From Clostridia bacterium (GTDB lineage: Bacteria; Bacillota_A; Clostridia; Christensenellales; Aristaeellaceae), in assembly GCA_017517815.1 (NCBI GenBank), contig JAFWYA010000014.1, forward strand, positions 1 to 64,000: a stretch of DNA of 64,000 nt, in the 5' to 3' direction. The notes beneath the pieces were generated by a model. It ran no database searches. It saw only the letters and a list, made by a program, of their open reading frames with translations, and was not told where the DNA came from. How positions within the stretch are numbered: position 1 is the stretch's first letter; each line of letters begins with the position of its first letter. Below are positions 16,277 to 24,095 of this stretch, piece after piece. Both the position numbers and the translations under genes were made by a program.

Positions 16277-17397
16277 AAACGCTTGATCAATCCTCCATCC
16301 GCAAACAAAACCTGCGCCAGCTGCTGGCGCTTCTGAGCAGCACCCCGGCCATGACCCGTCATGCGCTGGCTGAGGCCACGGGACTCAGCCTGATGACGGT
16401 GACCAACCTGGTGGACCTGCTCAAAGCGCAGGGAGTGCTTACCTTCAGCCCTGCGCAGCGGCAGGAGCGCGTGGTTGGCCGCAAGGCTGAAAACGTGTCG
16501 CTGTGCGGCACAGAGCATGCGTGGCTGGTGGTGGATATCGCATCCCTGCATTTCACGCTGCTGGGCTTTGATATGTCGCTGCTGGCCGAAGGATCGATGG
16601 ATGCTACGTGCTGCGACGTTGACACCCTCATCCGCTTCATCCATGACATGCGCCCGCGCGTGGAGCAGGCGCTGGATGGCCGCAGCCTGCTGGGCGTTGC
16701 GCTTATCACCTCGCGTCCCTACGAAGCCGAGAGCGACACCATCCGCTTCCCGCAGCTTTCCCCGCTAAGCGGCGTGCGCATCAAGGAGCTGTTCCGCACC
16801 CATCTGGGCGACTATCTCTACCTGGCTGAGCAGGGCGTGAAATACGCCGTGCGCTCCTTCTCGGTGCTGCTGGGGCATTCCGACTGCGAGCTGCTGTACT
16901 ATCTATACATGGGCAAGGGCCTTGGCGGCGCGCTGATGCATTACGGATCGCTGCTGTTTGGCTACAACAACGCCACCGGCAACGTAGGTCTGCTCACCAC
17001 CTCCAACGGCGTTTCCTATGACCAGATGCTGTCCACAGGCGCTTTTGCCGCCGCATTGGGCCTGAGTTCCTCCAGCGACGAGGCATTGGAAGAATGCGCA
17101 GCCGCTCAGCCCGAGCTGTACCGGCAGACGCTGATGCGCTTCAGCCAGCTGACGGCTGAAATGCTGGCCGCCGTTGTGATGCTGATGGACCCCAACAGCG
17201 TGCTCATCGACTGCCGCTATGCGCTGCCCTTTGAGGAGGAATACCTGCAAAACGTGCGCCAGGCGCTGATGCAGCGGCTCAACGACAGTGCACGCAGACT
17301 GCCGTCGTTTTCCATGGTGCCCACCTATACCAACACACTGCTGCACGGCGCGGTACGCGCCCTGCAGCTGGACTGGATCGAAAAAATCCTCTCATAA
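16273..17397 (+). CDS. ROK family transcriptional regulator
   Basis: A 374-residue repressor-type ROK protein. Residues about 14-60 form a winged helix-turn-helix (MTRHALAEATGLSLMTVTNL). The rest is a degenerate sugar-kinase fold with recognisable GKGLGGALMHYG and SNGVSYDQML segments; the usual CGxxGCxE zinc motif is altered (TGNVGLLTTSNG), so metal binding is doubtful. ROK regulators respond to sugars or sugar phosphates. It closes the GH20 operon and probably regulates it and the divergent ABC operon, with the TACCAAGTA sites as candidate operators. It is translationally coupled to the ceramidase-like gene. Confidence 0.88.
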   Translation: MKTLDQSSIRKQNLRQLLALLSSTPAMTRHALAEATGLSLMTVTNLVDLLKAQGVLTFSPAQRQERVVGRKAENVSLCGTEHAWLVVDIASLHFTLLGFDMSLLAEGSMDATCCDVDTLIRFIHDMRPRVEQALDGRSLLGVALITSRPYEAESDTIRFPQLSPLSGVRIKELFRTHLGDYLYLAEQGVKYAVRSFSVLLGHSDCELLYYLYMGKGLGGALMHYGSLLFGYNNATGNVGLLTTSNGVSYDQMLSTGAFAAALGLSSSSDEALEECAAAQPELYRQTLMRFSQLTAEMLAAVVMLMDPNSVLIDCRYALPFEEEYLQNVRQALMQRLNDSARRLPSFSMVPTYTNTLLHGAVRALQLDWIEKILS

Positions 17398-17404
17398 GCA
17401 AAAA

Positions 17405-17431
17405 AACGAACGTCTTTTGCAGACGTTCGTT
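17405..17431. terminator. Bidirectional intrinsic terminator
   Basis: Perfect 11-bp stem AACGAACGTCT/AGACGTTCGTT with a 5-nt loop, flanked by A-rich and T-rich runs so that it can stop both the rightward ROK operon and the leftward FliB-like gene. Confidence 0.88.
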
Positions 17432-17436
17432 TTTGC

Positions 17437-18612
17437 TTACAGGCTGATCAGATCATGCACGCGATCCCAGTCGGTGCATCCAAGGTCTTTGAGCATGTGC
17501 GCCGCGTAGCGGTCAAACGCGGTGTGATCCACCAGTCTGAACACCGCCGCCGCCACATCCACAAACGAATCGCGGTCGGCCTTGTCCCACAGCCAGCCGA
17601 TGGACAAAAAGCGCAAAAGCGCATACACTGCGCACAGGGCAATGAATTCATCGCTCATGCTTTCAGGACGGTCCTGGAAGGGGAAACCGCTGAAGAACAT
17701 GTGGTTGACCAGCATATGCTCAAACCAGATGTCCCACTTGGGAAGCGCACTTTCAAAATGAATGCGTGCTCTGGCGTAGCGCTCAAAGGAACCCACTCCG
17801 CTGCCAAAGTATTCAAGCGCCGCTTCGCCGTAGCTGCGGATGCTCATGCTGCGCTCATCCAGCAGCTTCAGCATCCCCCGCGCCACTTCAAGGCCAAAAT
17901 CCAGATGGCCCTGCGCCAGTTCCTGCGGCCCGAGCGGGACAATCCGTTGCTTGCCCCTCAGCAGGCGTTCCACTTTTTGCACATCTTTTGCCTTAAGCGC
18001 CTCATCCATAGCCCACAGGCCGTGGCCTGTAGCCATCAGCCGCTGCGGAAGGGGCAGCGCCTGCTGCTGCATCTGCCGGATCAGCCACAGGCGGATCTGC
18101 TGTCCGCGCCCAAGCGTCTCAAAGCAGATGCTGCGCGCAGCTGCCTGCGGCAGATCAAAGGTCATCTCATGTGTTTCAAATTCAATGGGTTCGTCGCGGT
18201 CAAACAGCATTTCCAGCACGGCCTCGCAGCTGTTGGCGCAGGAGCATTCACAGTCGCCGTCGGTGCGTATGCCGCGCGGATACAGCCTGCACACATACGA
18301 CAGCGCCTCCTCCCCCAGCTCGGCCTGCAGACCGCAGCGGCCATCCTCCAGCCGCATGGGGCAATTGCCGTCGTAGCGCGGGGCGATCTCGGCATAGGCC
18401 TCGGGCGTGGGATGCAGCTTGATATGCATGGCGCAGTCCAGCTTGCGGCGCAGATCGGCGCTGCACTCCACACCAATGAGATGATGATAGTCCTGCAGCG
18501 AAAATGAAATGGGCCATCCTTCACAGCAGGCTGCACGGCACGCGCCCATCTTGCAGGTGAACTGCCGGTAATAATCCGGCATGAGAAACAGATGCGTCTG
18601 GTTCAAAAGCAT
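17437..18612 (-). CDS. FliB-like cysteine-rich protein (flagellin lysine-N-methylase family)
   Basis: A protein of about 391 residues that carries the family hallmark near its N-terminus: PDYYRQFTCKMGACRAACC, followed by GW and later CPMRLEDGRCGLQ and CANSC cysteine clusters, suggestive of a metal or Fe-S cluster. Flagellin lysine-N-methylase in Salmonella belongs here, but many members occur in organisms or loci without flagellin; none is seen in this window, so the function is open. The start is uncertain: ATG 18612 (or GTG 18615) has AAGAAGG only 2-5 nt away, and an internal ATG just before PDYY lacks a site. Monocistronic between two terminators. Confidence 0.75.
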   Translation of the reverse strand: MLLNQTHLFLMPDYYRQFTCKMGACRAACCEGWPISFSLQDYHHLIGVECSADLRRKLDCAMHIKLHPTPEAYAEIAPRYDGNCPMRLEDGRCGLQAELGEEALSYVCRLYPRGIRTDGDCECSCANSCEAVLEMLFDRDEPIEFETHEMTFDLPQAAARSICFETLGRGQQIRLWLIRQMQQQALPLPQRLMATGHGLWAMDEALKAKDVQKVERLLRGKQRIVPLGPQELAQGHLDFGLEVARGMLKLLDERSMSIRSYGEAALEYFGSGVGSFERYARARIHFESALPKWDIWFEHMLVNHMFFSGFPFQDRPESMSDEFIALCAVYALLRFLSIGWLWDKADRDSFVDVAAAVFRLVDHTAFDRYAAHMLKDLGCTDWDRVHDLISL

Positions 18613-18683
18613 CACCTTCTTTGTATTTCGAGCGAATTATACACCCTTAGTGGCGTAATTTTCAAGCATTTTGACAAAAAAAA

Positions 18684-18709
18684 CCACTTCCCAAAGAACT
18701 GGGAAGCGG
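18684..18709 (-). terminator. Intrinsic terminator of the symporter gene
   Basis: Hairpin with stem CCGCTTCCCA paired to TGGGAAGTGG (one G-U), followed on the minus strand by a run of eight T residues, 22 bp beyond the symporter stop codon. Confidence 0.85.
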
Positions 18710-18730
18710 ATTTTTTTACATTTGTTTCAA

Positions 18731-20281
18731 TCAGCCCTGCTCGCCAATGGAGTCCTTCACGGTCACGGTGACCTTACGCTCGTAGCAGCTGAATACGCTG
18801 TCCACCAGCGCACGATCCGGCTTGGGCGTAAACAGGCTTACCACCGGCACGATGACGAGACCTGCCACCATGCAGAACGCGCCCGCGTTGATGGGGCTTT
18901 GCAGCATGACCGGGAAACTGCCGCGTGCAGCAATATTGGCCAGCATCACCACGGTGGAGAATACAAAGCTGGCCCACACGCCCGCAGCGCTTACGCCCTT
19001 CCAGTACAGGCCGTAGAGGAACGGGGCCAGGAATGCGCCTGCCAGAGCGCCCCAGCTGACGCCCATCAGCTGGGCGATGAAGGTCACGTTGGACTTGTAC
19101 TGCAAAATGGCCAGCACCACCGAAATGGTGATGAACACCACGATGAGCGCACGCATAATCAGCAGCTGCTTCTTTTCATCCAGTTCCTTGACAAGGGAGC
19201 CCTTGATGAAGTCAAGCGTCAGCGTGGAGGACGACGCCAGCACCAGCGAGCTCAGCGTGGACATGGAGGCCGACAGCACCAGAATGACCACCACAGAAAT
19301 GAGGAACGGCGACAAACCGGACAGCATGGTGGGAATAATGGAATCGTAGCCGCCGGCAGCAATATCCACCTGATCAGAGAACAAACGGCCAAAGCCGCCC
19401 AGGAAGTAGCAGCCGCCCGCGACCACCAGCGCGAACACGGTGGAGATGATCATGCCCTTATTGATGGACTGCTCGTTCTTGATGGCGTAGAACTTCTGTA
19501 CCATCTGGGGCAAACCCCAGGTGCCAAGCGAGGTGAGCAGTACCACACCCGCCAGATTGACGGGATCAGGGCCGAAGAAGCTGGCAAATACGCCAGGAGT
19601 GGTGCTCACAGCAGGATCGCTTACCTGGCCCAGCCTGTTAAGCGCCTCCAGGAAACCGCCCTGCCCCTTGAGCACCGCCGCGATCACCGCGCAGATGCCC
19701 ACGATCATGATGATGCCCTGAATAAAGTCGTTGATGGCGGTGGCCATGTAGCCGCCGGCAATAACATAAATGCCGGTCAGCACTGCCATGACGATCACGC
19801 AGACCGCATAGTCAATGTCAAACGCCATGCCGAACAGGCGGCTCAGGCCGTTGTACAAAGACGCGGTGTAAGGAATGAGAAACACGAAGATCACTGCAGA
19901 GGCCGCCAGCTTGAGCGGCTTGCTGTTAAAACGCTTTTCAAAGAACTGGGGCATGGTGGCGCTGTCCAGATGCTGCGTCATCACGCGGGTGCGTCGGCCA
20001 AGCACCGCCCACGCCAGAAGTGAGCCCAGAATAGCGTTGCCAATGCCTGCCCACGTGGCGGCAATGCCGTACTTCCAGCCGAACTGACCGGCATAGCCCA
20101 CAAAAACAACAGCGGAGAAGTAGCTGGTGCCATAAGCAAACGCAGTCAGCCAGGGCCCCACGCTGCGGCCGCCCAGCACAAAACCATTCACATCCGTGGA
20201 ATGACGGCGGCAATACAGACCGATGCCCACCATGATGCCAAAGAATACAACCAGCATTGCCAATTTGATGAACAGATCCAT
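18731..20281 (-). CDS. Sodium:solute symporter (SSS family)
   Basis: A 516-residue membrane protein with about 13 hydrophobic helices in the SSS/LeuT-like pattern. Typical markers are GLYCRRHSTDVNGFVLGGRS near the first loop, ATWAGIGNAILG, and GGYMATAINDFIQGIIMI, the segment corresponding to the most conserved SSS signature. Such proteins use the Na+ gradient to take up sugars, amino acids, carboxylates or nucleosides; the substrate is not evident. Of two closely spaced ATG codons (20287 and 20281), the second is preferred because AAAGGAG lies 8 nt before it. The nearest upstream leftward gene is the T-box-controlled acyl-CoA ligase, 147 bp away across a palindromic repeat, so co-transcription is possible and would hint at an organic-acid substrate. 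Confidence 0.88.
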   Translation of the reverse strand: MDLFIKLAMLVVFFGIMVGIGLYCRRHSTDVNGFVLGGRSVGPWLTAFAYGTSYFSAVVFVGYAGQFGWKYGIAATWAGIGNAILGSLLAWAVLGRRTRVMTQHLDSATMPQFFEKRFNSKPLKLAASAVIFVFLIPYTASLYNGLSRLFGMAFDIDYAVCVIVMAVLTGIYVIAGGYMATAINDFIQGIIMIVGICAVIAAVLKGQGGFLEALNRLGQVSDPAVSTTPGVFASFFGPDPVNLAGVVLLTSLGTWGLPQMVQKFYAIKNEQSINKGMIISTVFALVVAGGCYFLGGFGRLFSDQVDIAAGGYDSIIPTMLSGLSPFLISVVVILVLSASMSTLSSLVLASSSTLTLDFIKGSLVKELDEKKQLLIMRALIVVFITISVVLAILQYKSNVTFIAQLMGVSWGALAGAFLAPFLYGLYWKGVSAAGVWASFVFSTVVMLANIAARGSFPVMLQSPINAGAFCMVAGLVIVPVVSLFTPKPDRALVDSVFSCYERKVTVTVKDSIGEQG

Positions 20282-20345
20282 ACTCATTCTCCTTTACTGT
20301 TTTTTGTGGGATTTATTTATCCTTCCATCTTCACTCAGGCGAGCC

Positions 20346-20439
20346 GGGCCACCCGCATGTGGCCCGGCGGTCTTAGCACCGGAGCCACCCTTTTCCCGAC
20401 CCGCGAAGCGGTCCGGGGGTCCAGGGGGTCACCCCCTGG
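20346..20439. repeat. Palindromic repeats overlapping the 3' end of the acyl-CoA ligase gene
   Basis: Two hairpins: GCCGGGCCAC/GTGGCCCGGC near 20343-20368 and CCAGGGGG/CCCCCTGG at 20421-20439. The second spans the end of the acyl-CoA ligase gene and supplies its TGA stop (20429-20431), so the last codons (QTRG) are encoded by repeat DNA. It is related to the palindrome at 7462-7480. Confidence 0.65.
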
Positions 20440-22063
20440 TCTGGGCTTCGACGAGACGGCCGCTGCAGTAGCGCTCGCGAAGAACGGGCTTTTCGATCTT
20501 GCCGGTGGGGTTGCGGGGCACCTTGTCGAAAATGATTTTGCGCGGACGCTTGTAGCGGGGCAGCGCCTTGCAGAATTCGTTGATCTCATCCTCGGTGCAG
20601 GCCATGTCGGGCTTGATCTCGATGATAGCTGCGGCGATCTCGCCCAGACGCGCATCGGGCAGGCCAATGACGGCCACGTCCTTGATTTTGTCAAACTGAC
20701 GAAGGAAGTCTTCGATCTGTACGGGGTAGAGGTTCTCGCCGCCGGAGATGACGACGTCCTTCTTGCGGTCGACCAGATAGATGAAGCCATCCTCGTCCAT
20801 GCGGGCCATGTCGCCGGTAAAGAGCCAGCCGTCTTTGAGCACCTCAGCGGATGCTTCGGGGTTTTTGTAGTAGCACAGCATCACGCCGGGGCCGTGGACG
20901 ATCAGCTCGCCCACATCGCCCTGCGCAACTTCATTGCCGCGCTCGTCGACGATCTTCGCCTCCCACAGATAGCCGGGCTTGCCGATGGCGCCCACCTTGT
21001 GCACATTTTCCACACCCAGATGCACGCAGCCGGGGCCGATGGACTCGGACAGGCCGTAGTTGGTGTCGTACTGATGGGCGGGGAAGATGTCCAGCCAGCG
21101 GCGGATGAGACTGGGCGGTACGGGCTGCGCGCCGATGTGCATCAGCCGCCACTGATCCAGCATGTAGTCGTCCAGATTGATCTTTCTGCTGTCGATGGCG
21201 TCGAGCAGATCCTGCGCCCACGGCACCAGCAGCCATACGATGGTGCACTTTTCTTCGGTAACTGTGCGCAGGATCCATTCAGGCTTCACACCGCGCAGAA
21301 GCACCGCCTTGCTGCCTGCAAGCAGCGAGCCAAACCAGTGCATCTTGGCGCCTGTATGATACAGCGGCGGAATGCAAAGGAACACGTCGTCGCGGGTCTG
21401 GCCGTGGTGGTTCTGCTCGGTCTGGCAGCTGGATACCAGCGCGCGGTGGTTGTGCAGAATGGCCTTGGGGAAGCCTGTGGTGCCGGAGGAGAAATAGATG
21501 GCGGCGTTGTCGTCGTCCGAAAGCGCTACCGGCGGCGCAGAGGTGGAGCAGAACTCCACAAAGGTGAGGTAATCCTCGGTGTAGGCAGGACCGTTCTTGC
21601 CCACAAAAAACATGGTGCGCAGGCTGATCTTGTCGGCGATGACGTCCATACGGCTGGTAAACTCGGGGCCGAAAACCAGAATGTCCACGTCCGCCAGATC
21701 CAGACAGTAGGCGATCTCGTCGGAGGAATAGCGGAAGTTCATGGGCACGGCGATGCAGCCGGCCTTGAGGATGCCAAAGTATACCGGCAGCCACTCCAGG
21801 CAGTTCATCAGCAGGATGGCCACCTTGGTTCCGCGCGGCGTGCCGCGGCTCAAAAGAAGATTTGCGAATTTGTTGGCCTTGCGGTCAAACTCGCTCCAGG
21901 TCATCTCACGGCGGTAAGGGGTGTCGGGGCTGGCGGCCTCGATCAGATTGAGCTCGCGCCAGGTCGCGGCGTTGTCGCGCTCTTCGGAGGGATTTACTTC
22001 CACCAAGCTGACCTCCGCACCGTACAGACGGGCGTTTCTTTCCAGAAAATCAGTAATCGGCAT
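20429..22063 (-). CDS. AMP-forming acyl-CoA ligase (ANL superfamily)
   Basis: A 544-residue adenylating enzyme. It activates a carboxylic acid with ATP and transfers the acyl group to CoA. Conserved motifs appear in order: the P-loop YFSSGTTGFPKA, the substrate/AMP motif TNYGLSES, GWLFTGDM, DRKKDVVISGGENLYP (hinge), and the catalytic lysine in PTGKIEKPVL near the C-terminus. The acid cannot be read from sequence; the fold is closest to medium/long-chain or aryl-acid ligases. The ATG at 22063 has AAGGAGG about 9 nt upstream. Unusually the gene sits directly behind a T-box leader, so its expression should rise when a specific tRNA is uncharged. The C-terminus runs into a palindromic repeat. Confidence 0.9.
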   Translation of the reverse strand: MPITDFLERNARLYGAEVSLVEVNPSEERDNAATWRELNLIEAASPDTPYRREMTWSEFDRKANKFANLLLSRGTPRGTKVAILLMNCLEWLPVYFGILKAGCIAVPMNFRYSSDEIAYCLDLADVDILVFGPEFTSRMDVIADKISLRTMFFVGKNGPAYTEDYLTFVEFCSTSAPPVALSDDDNAAIYFSSGTTGFPKAILHNHRALVSSCQTEQNHHGQTRDDVFLCIPPLYHTGAKMHWFGSLLAGSKAVLLRGVKPEWILRTVTEEKCTIVWLLVPWAQDLLDAIDSRKINLDDYMLDQWRLMHIGAQPVPPSLIRRWLDIFPAHQYDTNYGLSESIGPGCVHLGVENVHKVGAIGKPGYLWEAKIVDERGNEVAQGDVGELIVHGPGVMLCYYKNPEASAEVLKDGWLFTGDMARMDEDGFIYLVDRKKDVVISGGENLYPVQIEDFLRQFDKIKDVAVIGLPDARLGEIAAAIIEIKPDMACTEDEINEFCKALPRYKRPRKIIFDKVPRNPTGKIEKPVLRERYCSGRLVEAQTRG

Positions 22064-22091
22064 GTTGCATGCGCCTCCTTTGTTTCGAATC

Positions 22092-22355
22092 AAAAAACGT
22101 CCTCTGCTCAAATTGAGCAGAGGACGGAAAATCCGTGGTACCACCTCATATTCACCGCCATTGCGGCCTCAGCAGGGCCCATCAGCCCCTGGCGCTGTAT
22201 CGGGCGCGCCCGTCATGGCCTACTTGAAAAAACGTTCCGCCATGCCGCTCAGAAAGGTATTTCCCTATCGGCTTCCCGCTGCCTCGCACCAACCGGCAGT
22301 TCTCTGAAGGGACAGTGCCCGATACGTACTTGGTTTCGTCATCGCGTTGAATATG
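22092..22355 (-). ncRNA. T-box leader (tRNA-sensing riboswitch) upstream of acyl-CoA ligase
   Basis: Read on the minus strand, the leader contains the full T-box order: GATGA (K-turn), AAGTA (S-turn), AGAGA bulge, the distal loop GGTTGGTGCGAGG, the specifier side GGGAAATACC, then the T-box GGTGGTACCACGG (22133-22145). It ends in a terminator hairpin with the 14-bp stem CGTCCTCTGCTCAA (22098-22126) and six T residues. Specifier reading is ambiguous by eye: AAU (Asn) fits the usual frame ending in ACC; AUA (Ile) and UAC (Tyr) are alternatives. Established knowledge: T-boxes bind an uncharged tRNA and antiterminate. Control of an acyl-CoA ligase this way is unexpected. Confidence 0.92.
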
Positions 22356-22361
22356 GATGGA

Positions 22362-22390
22362 ATTTTAGCACACCCAAAACCAAAAATCAA
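22362..22390 (-). promoter_or_regulatory. Promoter of the T-box/acyl-CoA ligase transcript
   Basis: On the minus strand TTGATT and TAAAAT are separated by 17 bp, placing transcription start just before the T-box Stem I, as expected. Confidence 0.8.
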
Positions 22391-22425
22391 CCTTTTGGTG
22401 CGAAAATACACAGAAGATACATTCG

Positions 22426-23604
22426 TTATTTCTTCCAGTTTTCACCGGCGTCCGCAGCAAAGGCAGCCATCCACGCAGCGCAGAGGGGCAGCACGTCCTC
22501 GTCCACCTTGAAGCGGCCGTTATGATGCGCATAATGCGTGCCCTTGTCCTCGTCGGCGATGCCCACCTGTGCATAGCAATAGGGTGCGATGCGGCCATAG
22601 TCGGCAAAGTCATCGCCCAGCATGAGGGGCGTTTCGGTTTCCACCGTTTTGCCCATCCTTTCGCCTACGCGGCGGGCGATGGCGGTGGCGCGCGGGTCGT
22701 TGATGACAGCGTCGCTGAGGCTGCGGTTGTGCGCAAGGCCGGTGCAGCCGTGCATTTCGGCCACCCGACGGGTCATTTCATCAAGCAAAGTGACAAGGGT
22801 GTGGCGCGTTTCCGGGTTGAAGGAGCGGATGGTTCCCTTCAGCTCCGCCTCGTTGGCGATCACATTGCCCACCGTGCCCGCGTGGAAGCTGCCGATGGTG
22901 AGAAGCGCAGGCTCCATGGGCGATACGCGGCGGGAAACGGCGGTCTGCAGTTCCATCACCAGCGCAGAGGCCGCAACCACCGCATCAGCGCAGCGGTCCG
23001 GCGTTGCGCCGTGGCCGCCCTTGCCCTGAATGCGCAGGGTAAACATATCCACCGCCGCGCTCACGGGATTGGCGGATGCATGCAGCGTGCCGGATGCATA
23101 GGGGCTCCATACATGAATGCCGAAGAACACATCCACGTCGTCCACAAGGCCGGTGGCCAGCACGTCCAGCGAACCGGCCTCGCCTTCCTCGGCAGGCTGG
23201 AAGATGACCTTTGCCCTGCCGTGCCACTGACACTGATGCTCCTGAAGCATGCGCGCTGCAAACAGACCGGCGGTGATATGCGCATCATGGCCGCAGGCAT
23301 GCATCACACCGGGCACCTCGCTGGCGTACTCCAGGCCGGTTTCCTCCTGCACGGGCAGGGCGTCGGTATCGCAGCGGATGCCGATGGTCGCGCCGGGAAG
23401 CCCGCTGTCCACCATGGCGATGGTAATATTGTCCTCAGGCGCTTCAAAGGGGATTCCCCAGCTTTGCAGCTTCTCACGGATAAACCGGTTGGTGCCCTGC
23501 TCGTTGTGCGCGGTTTCCGGGTGACGGTGCAGCCAGCGGAAGCATTCCGTCATCTCCGGCTGCAGGGTTTTGGCAAAGTCCAGAATCATGGTTTCAGTCA
23601 GCAT
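22426..23604 (-). CDS. M20 family amidohydrolase (second copy type)
   Basis: A 392-residue M20D-type metal-dependent hydrolase with GIRCDTDALPVQEETG, HACGHDAH, PAEEGEAGS, GKGGHGATP in the lid domain and GDDFADYGR near the end. It probably removes acyl or aminoacyl groups from small amides in the cytoplasm. It shares family but limited sequence with the enzyme at 6211-7416, so the two are not recent duplicates. GAGGAG lies 7 nt before the ATG at 23604. It is the last gene of a leftward run ClC channel, GNAT, M20 with overlaps or short gaps, so the run is probably one transcript ending before the T-box promoter. Confidence 0.88.
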   Translation of the reverse strand: MLTETMILDFAKTLQPEMTECFRWLHRHPETAHNEQGTNRFIREKLQSWGIPFEAPEDNITIAMVDSGLPGATIGIRCDTDALPVQEETGLEYASEVPGVMHACGHDAHITAGLFAARMLQEHQCQWHGRAKVIFQPAEEGEAGSLDVLATGLVDDVDVFFGIHVWSPYASGTLHASANPVSAAVDMFTLRIQGKGGHGATPDRCADAVVAASALVMELQTAVSRRVSPMEPALLTIGSFHAGTVGNVIANEAELKGTIRSFNPETRHTLVTLLDEMTRRVAEMHGCTGLAHNRSLSDAVINDPRATAIARRVGERMGKTVETETPLMLGDDFADYGRIAPYCYAQVGIADEDKGTHYAHHNGRFKVDEDVLPLCAAWMAAFAADAGENWKK

Positions 23605-23615
23605 GACGTTTCTCC

Positions 23616-24095
23616 TCACAGTTTCAAAACGGCGATGACTTCATTGCCGTCCATTTCGCCGGTTTCCACAAATCCAAAGGAATGGTACAGCTGCCGGGCC
23701 ACAGCGTTTTCCGGCTCGTAGCTCAGCCACACATACTGCGCCGGCCCGCACGGAAAGGTGCGGATGAAGCACAGCGCCTCCTGCATGGCGGCCTTGCCGT
23801 ACCCGCGGTTTTGGTACCGGCAGTCGATCATCAGCCGCCACAGGCTGTAATTGTCATGCGCGATCGCAGGCGCATCCGGCCAGTCGGCATCGCTGTAGCC
23901 AATCATCAGAAAACCCACGGGCGTGTCGCCGTCATAGATGCCAAAGGGCAGGGCCACGCCGCCTGCGGTGATGGCCACATACGCATCCAGAATGCTGCGG
24001 GTATTGCTGGCTACGAAGGCGCGCTGATGGGCGTCCACCTCCAGCGAAAGCAGCTGGTCGATATTGCCGCCGTCGACTTTGCGAAGCGTGATCAT
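23616..24095 (-). CDS. GNAT family N-acetyltransferase
   Basis: A 159-residue acetyltransferase. The acetyl-CoA pyrophosphate-binding signature is seen as RYQNRGYGKAAM (motif A, R/Q-x-x-G-x-G/A), followed by LSYEPENAVARQLYHSFGF, the typical beta5-alpha4 region. It resembles spermine/spermidine or small-amine acetyltransferases (WRLMIDCRYQNRGYG), but the substrate is not settled. Its start overlaps the stop of the ClC gene by 4 nt (ATGA). Confidence 0.85.
   Translation of the reverse strand: MITLRKVDGGNIDQLLSLEVDAHQRAFVASNTRSILDAYVAITAGGVALPFGIYDGDTPVGFLMIGYSDADWPDAPAIAHDNYSLWRLMIDCRYQNRGYGKAAMQEALCFIRTFPCGPAQYVWLSYEPENAVARQLYHSFGFVETGEMDGNEVIAVLKL

Noticed and set aside
20429..22144. Longer version of the acyl-CoA ligase starting at 22144
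   Set aside because: The extra codons lie in the T-box terminator region; the start at 22063 has AAGGAGG at correct distance.
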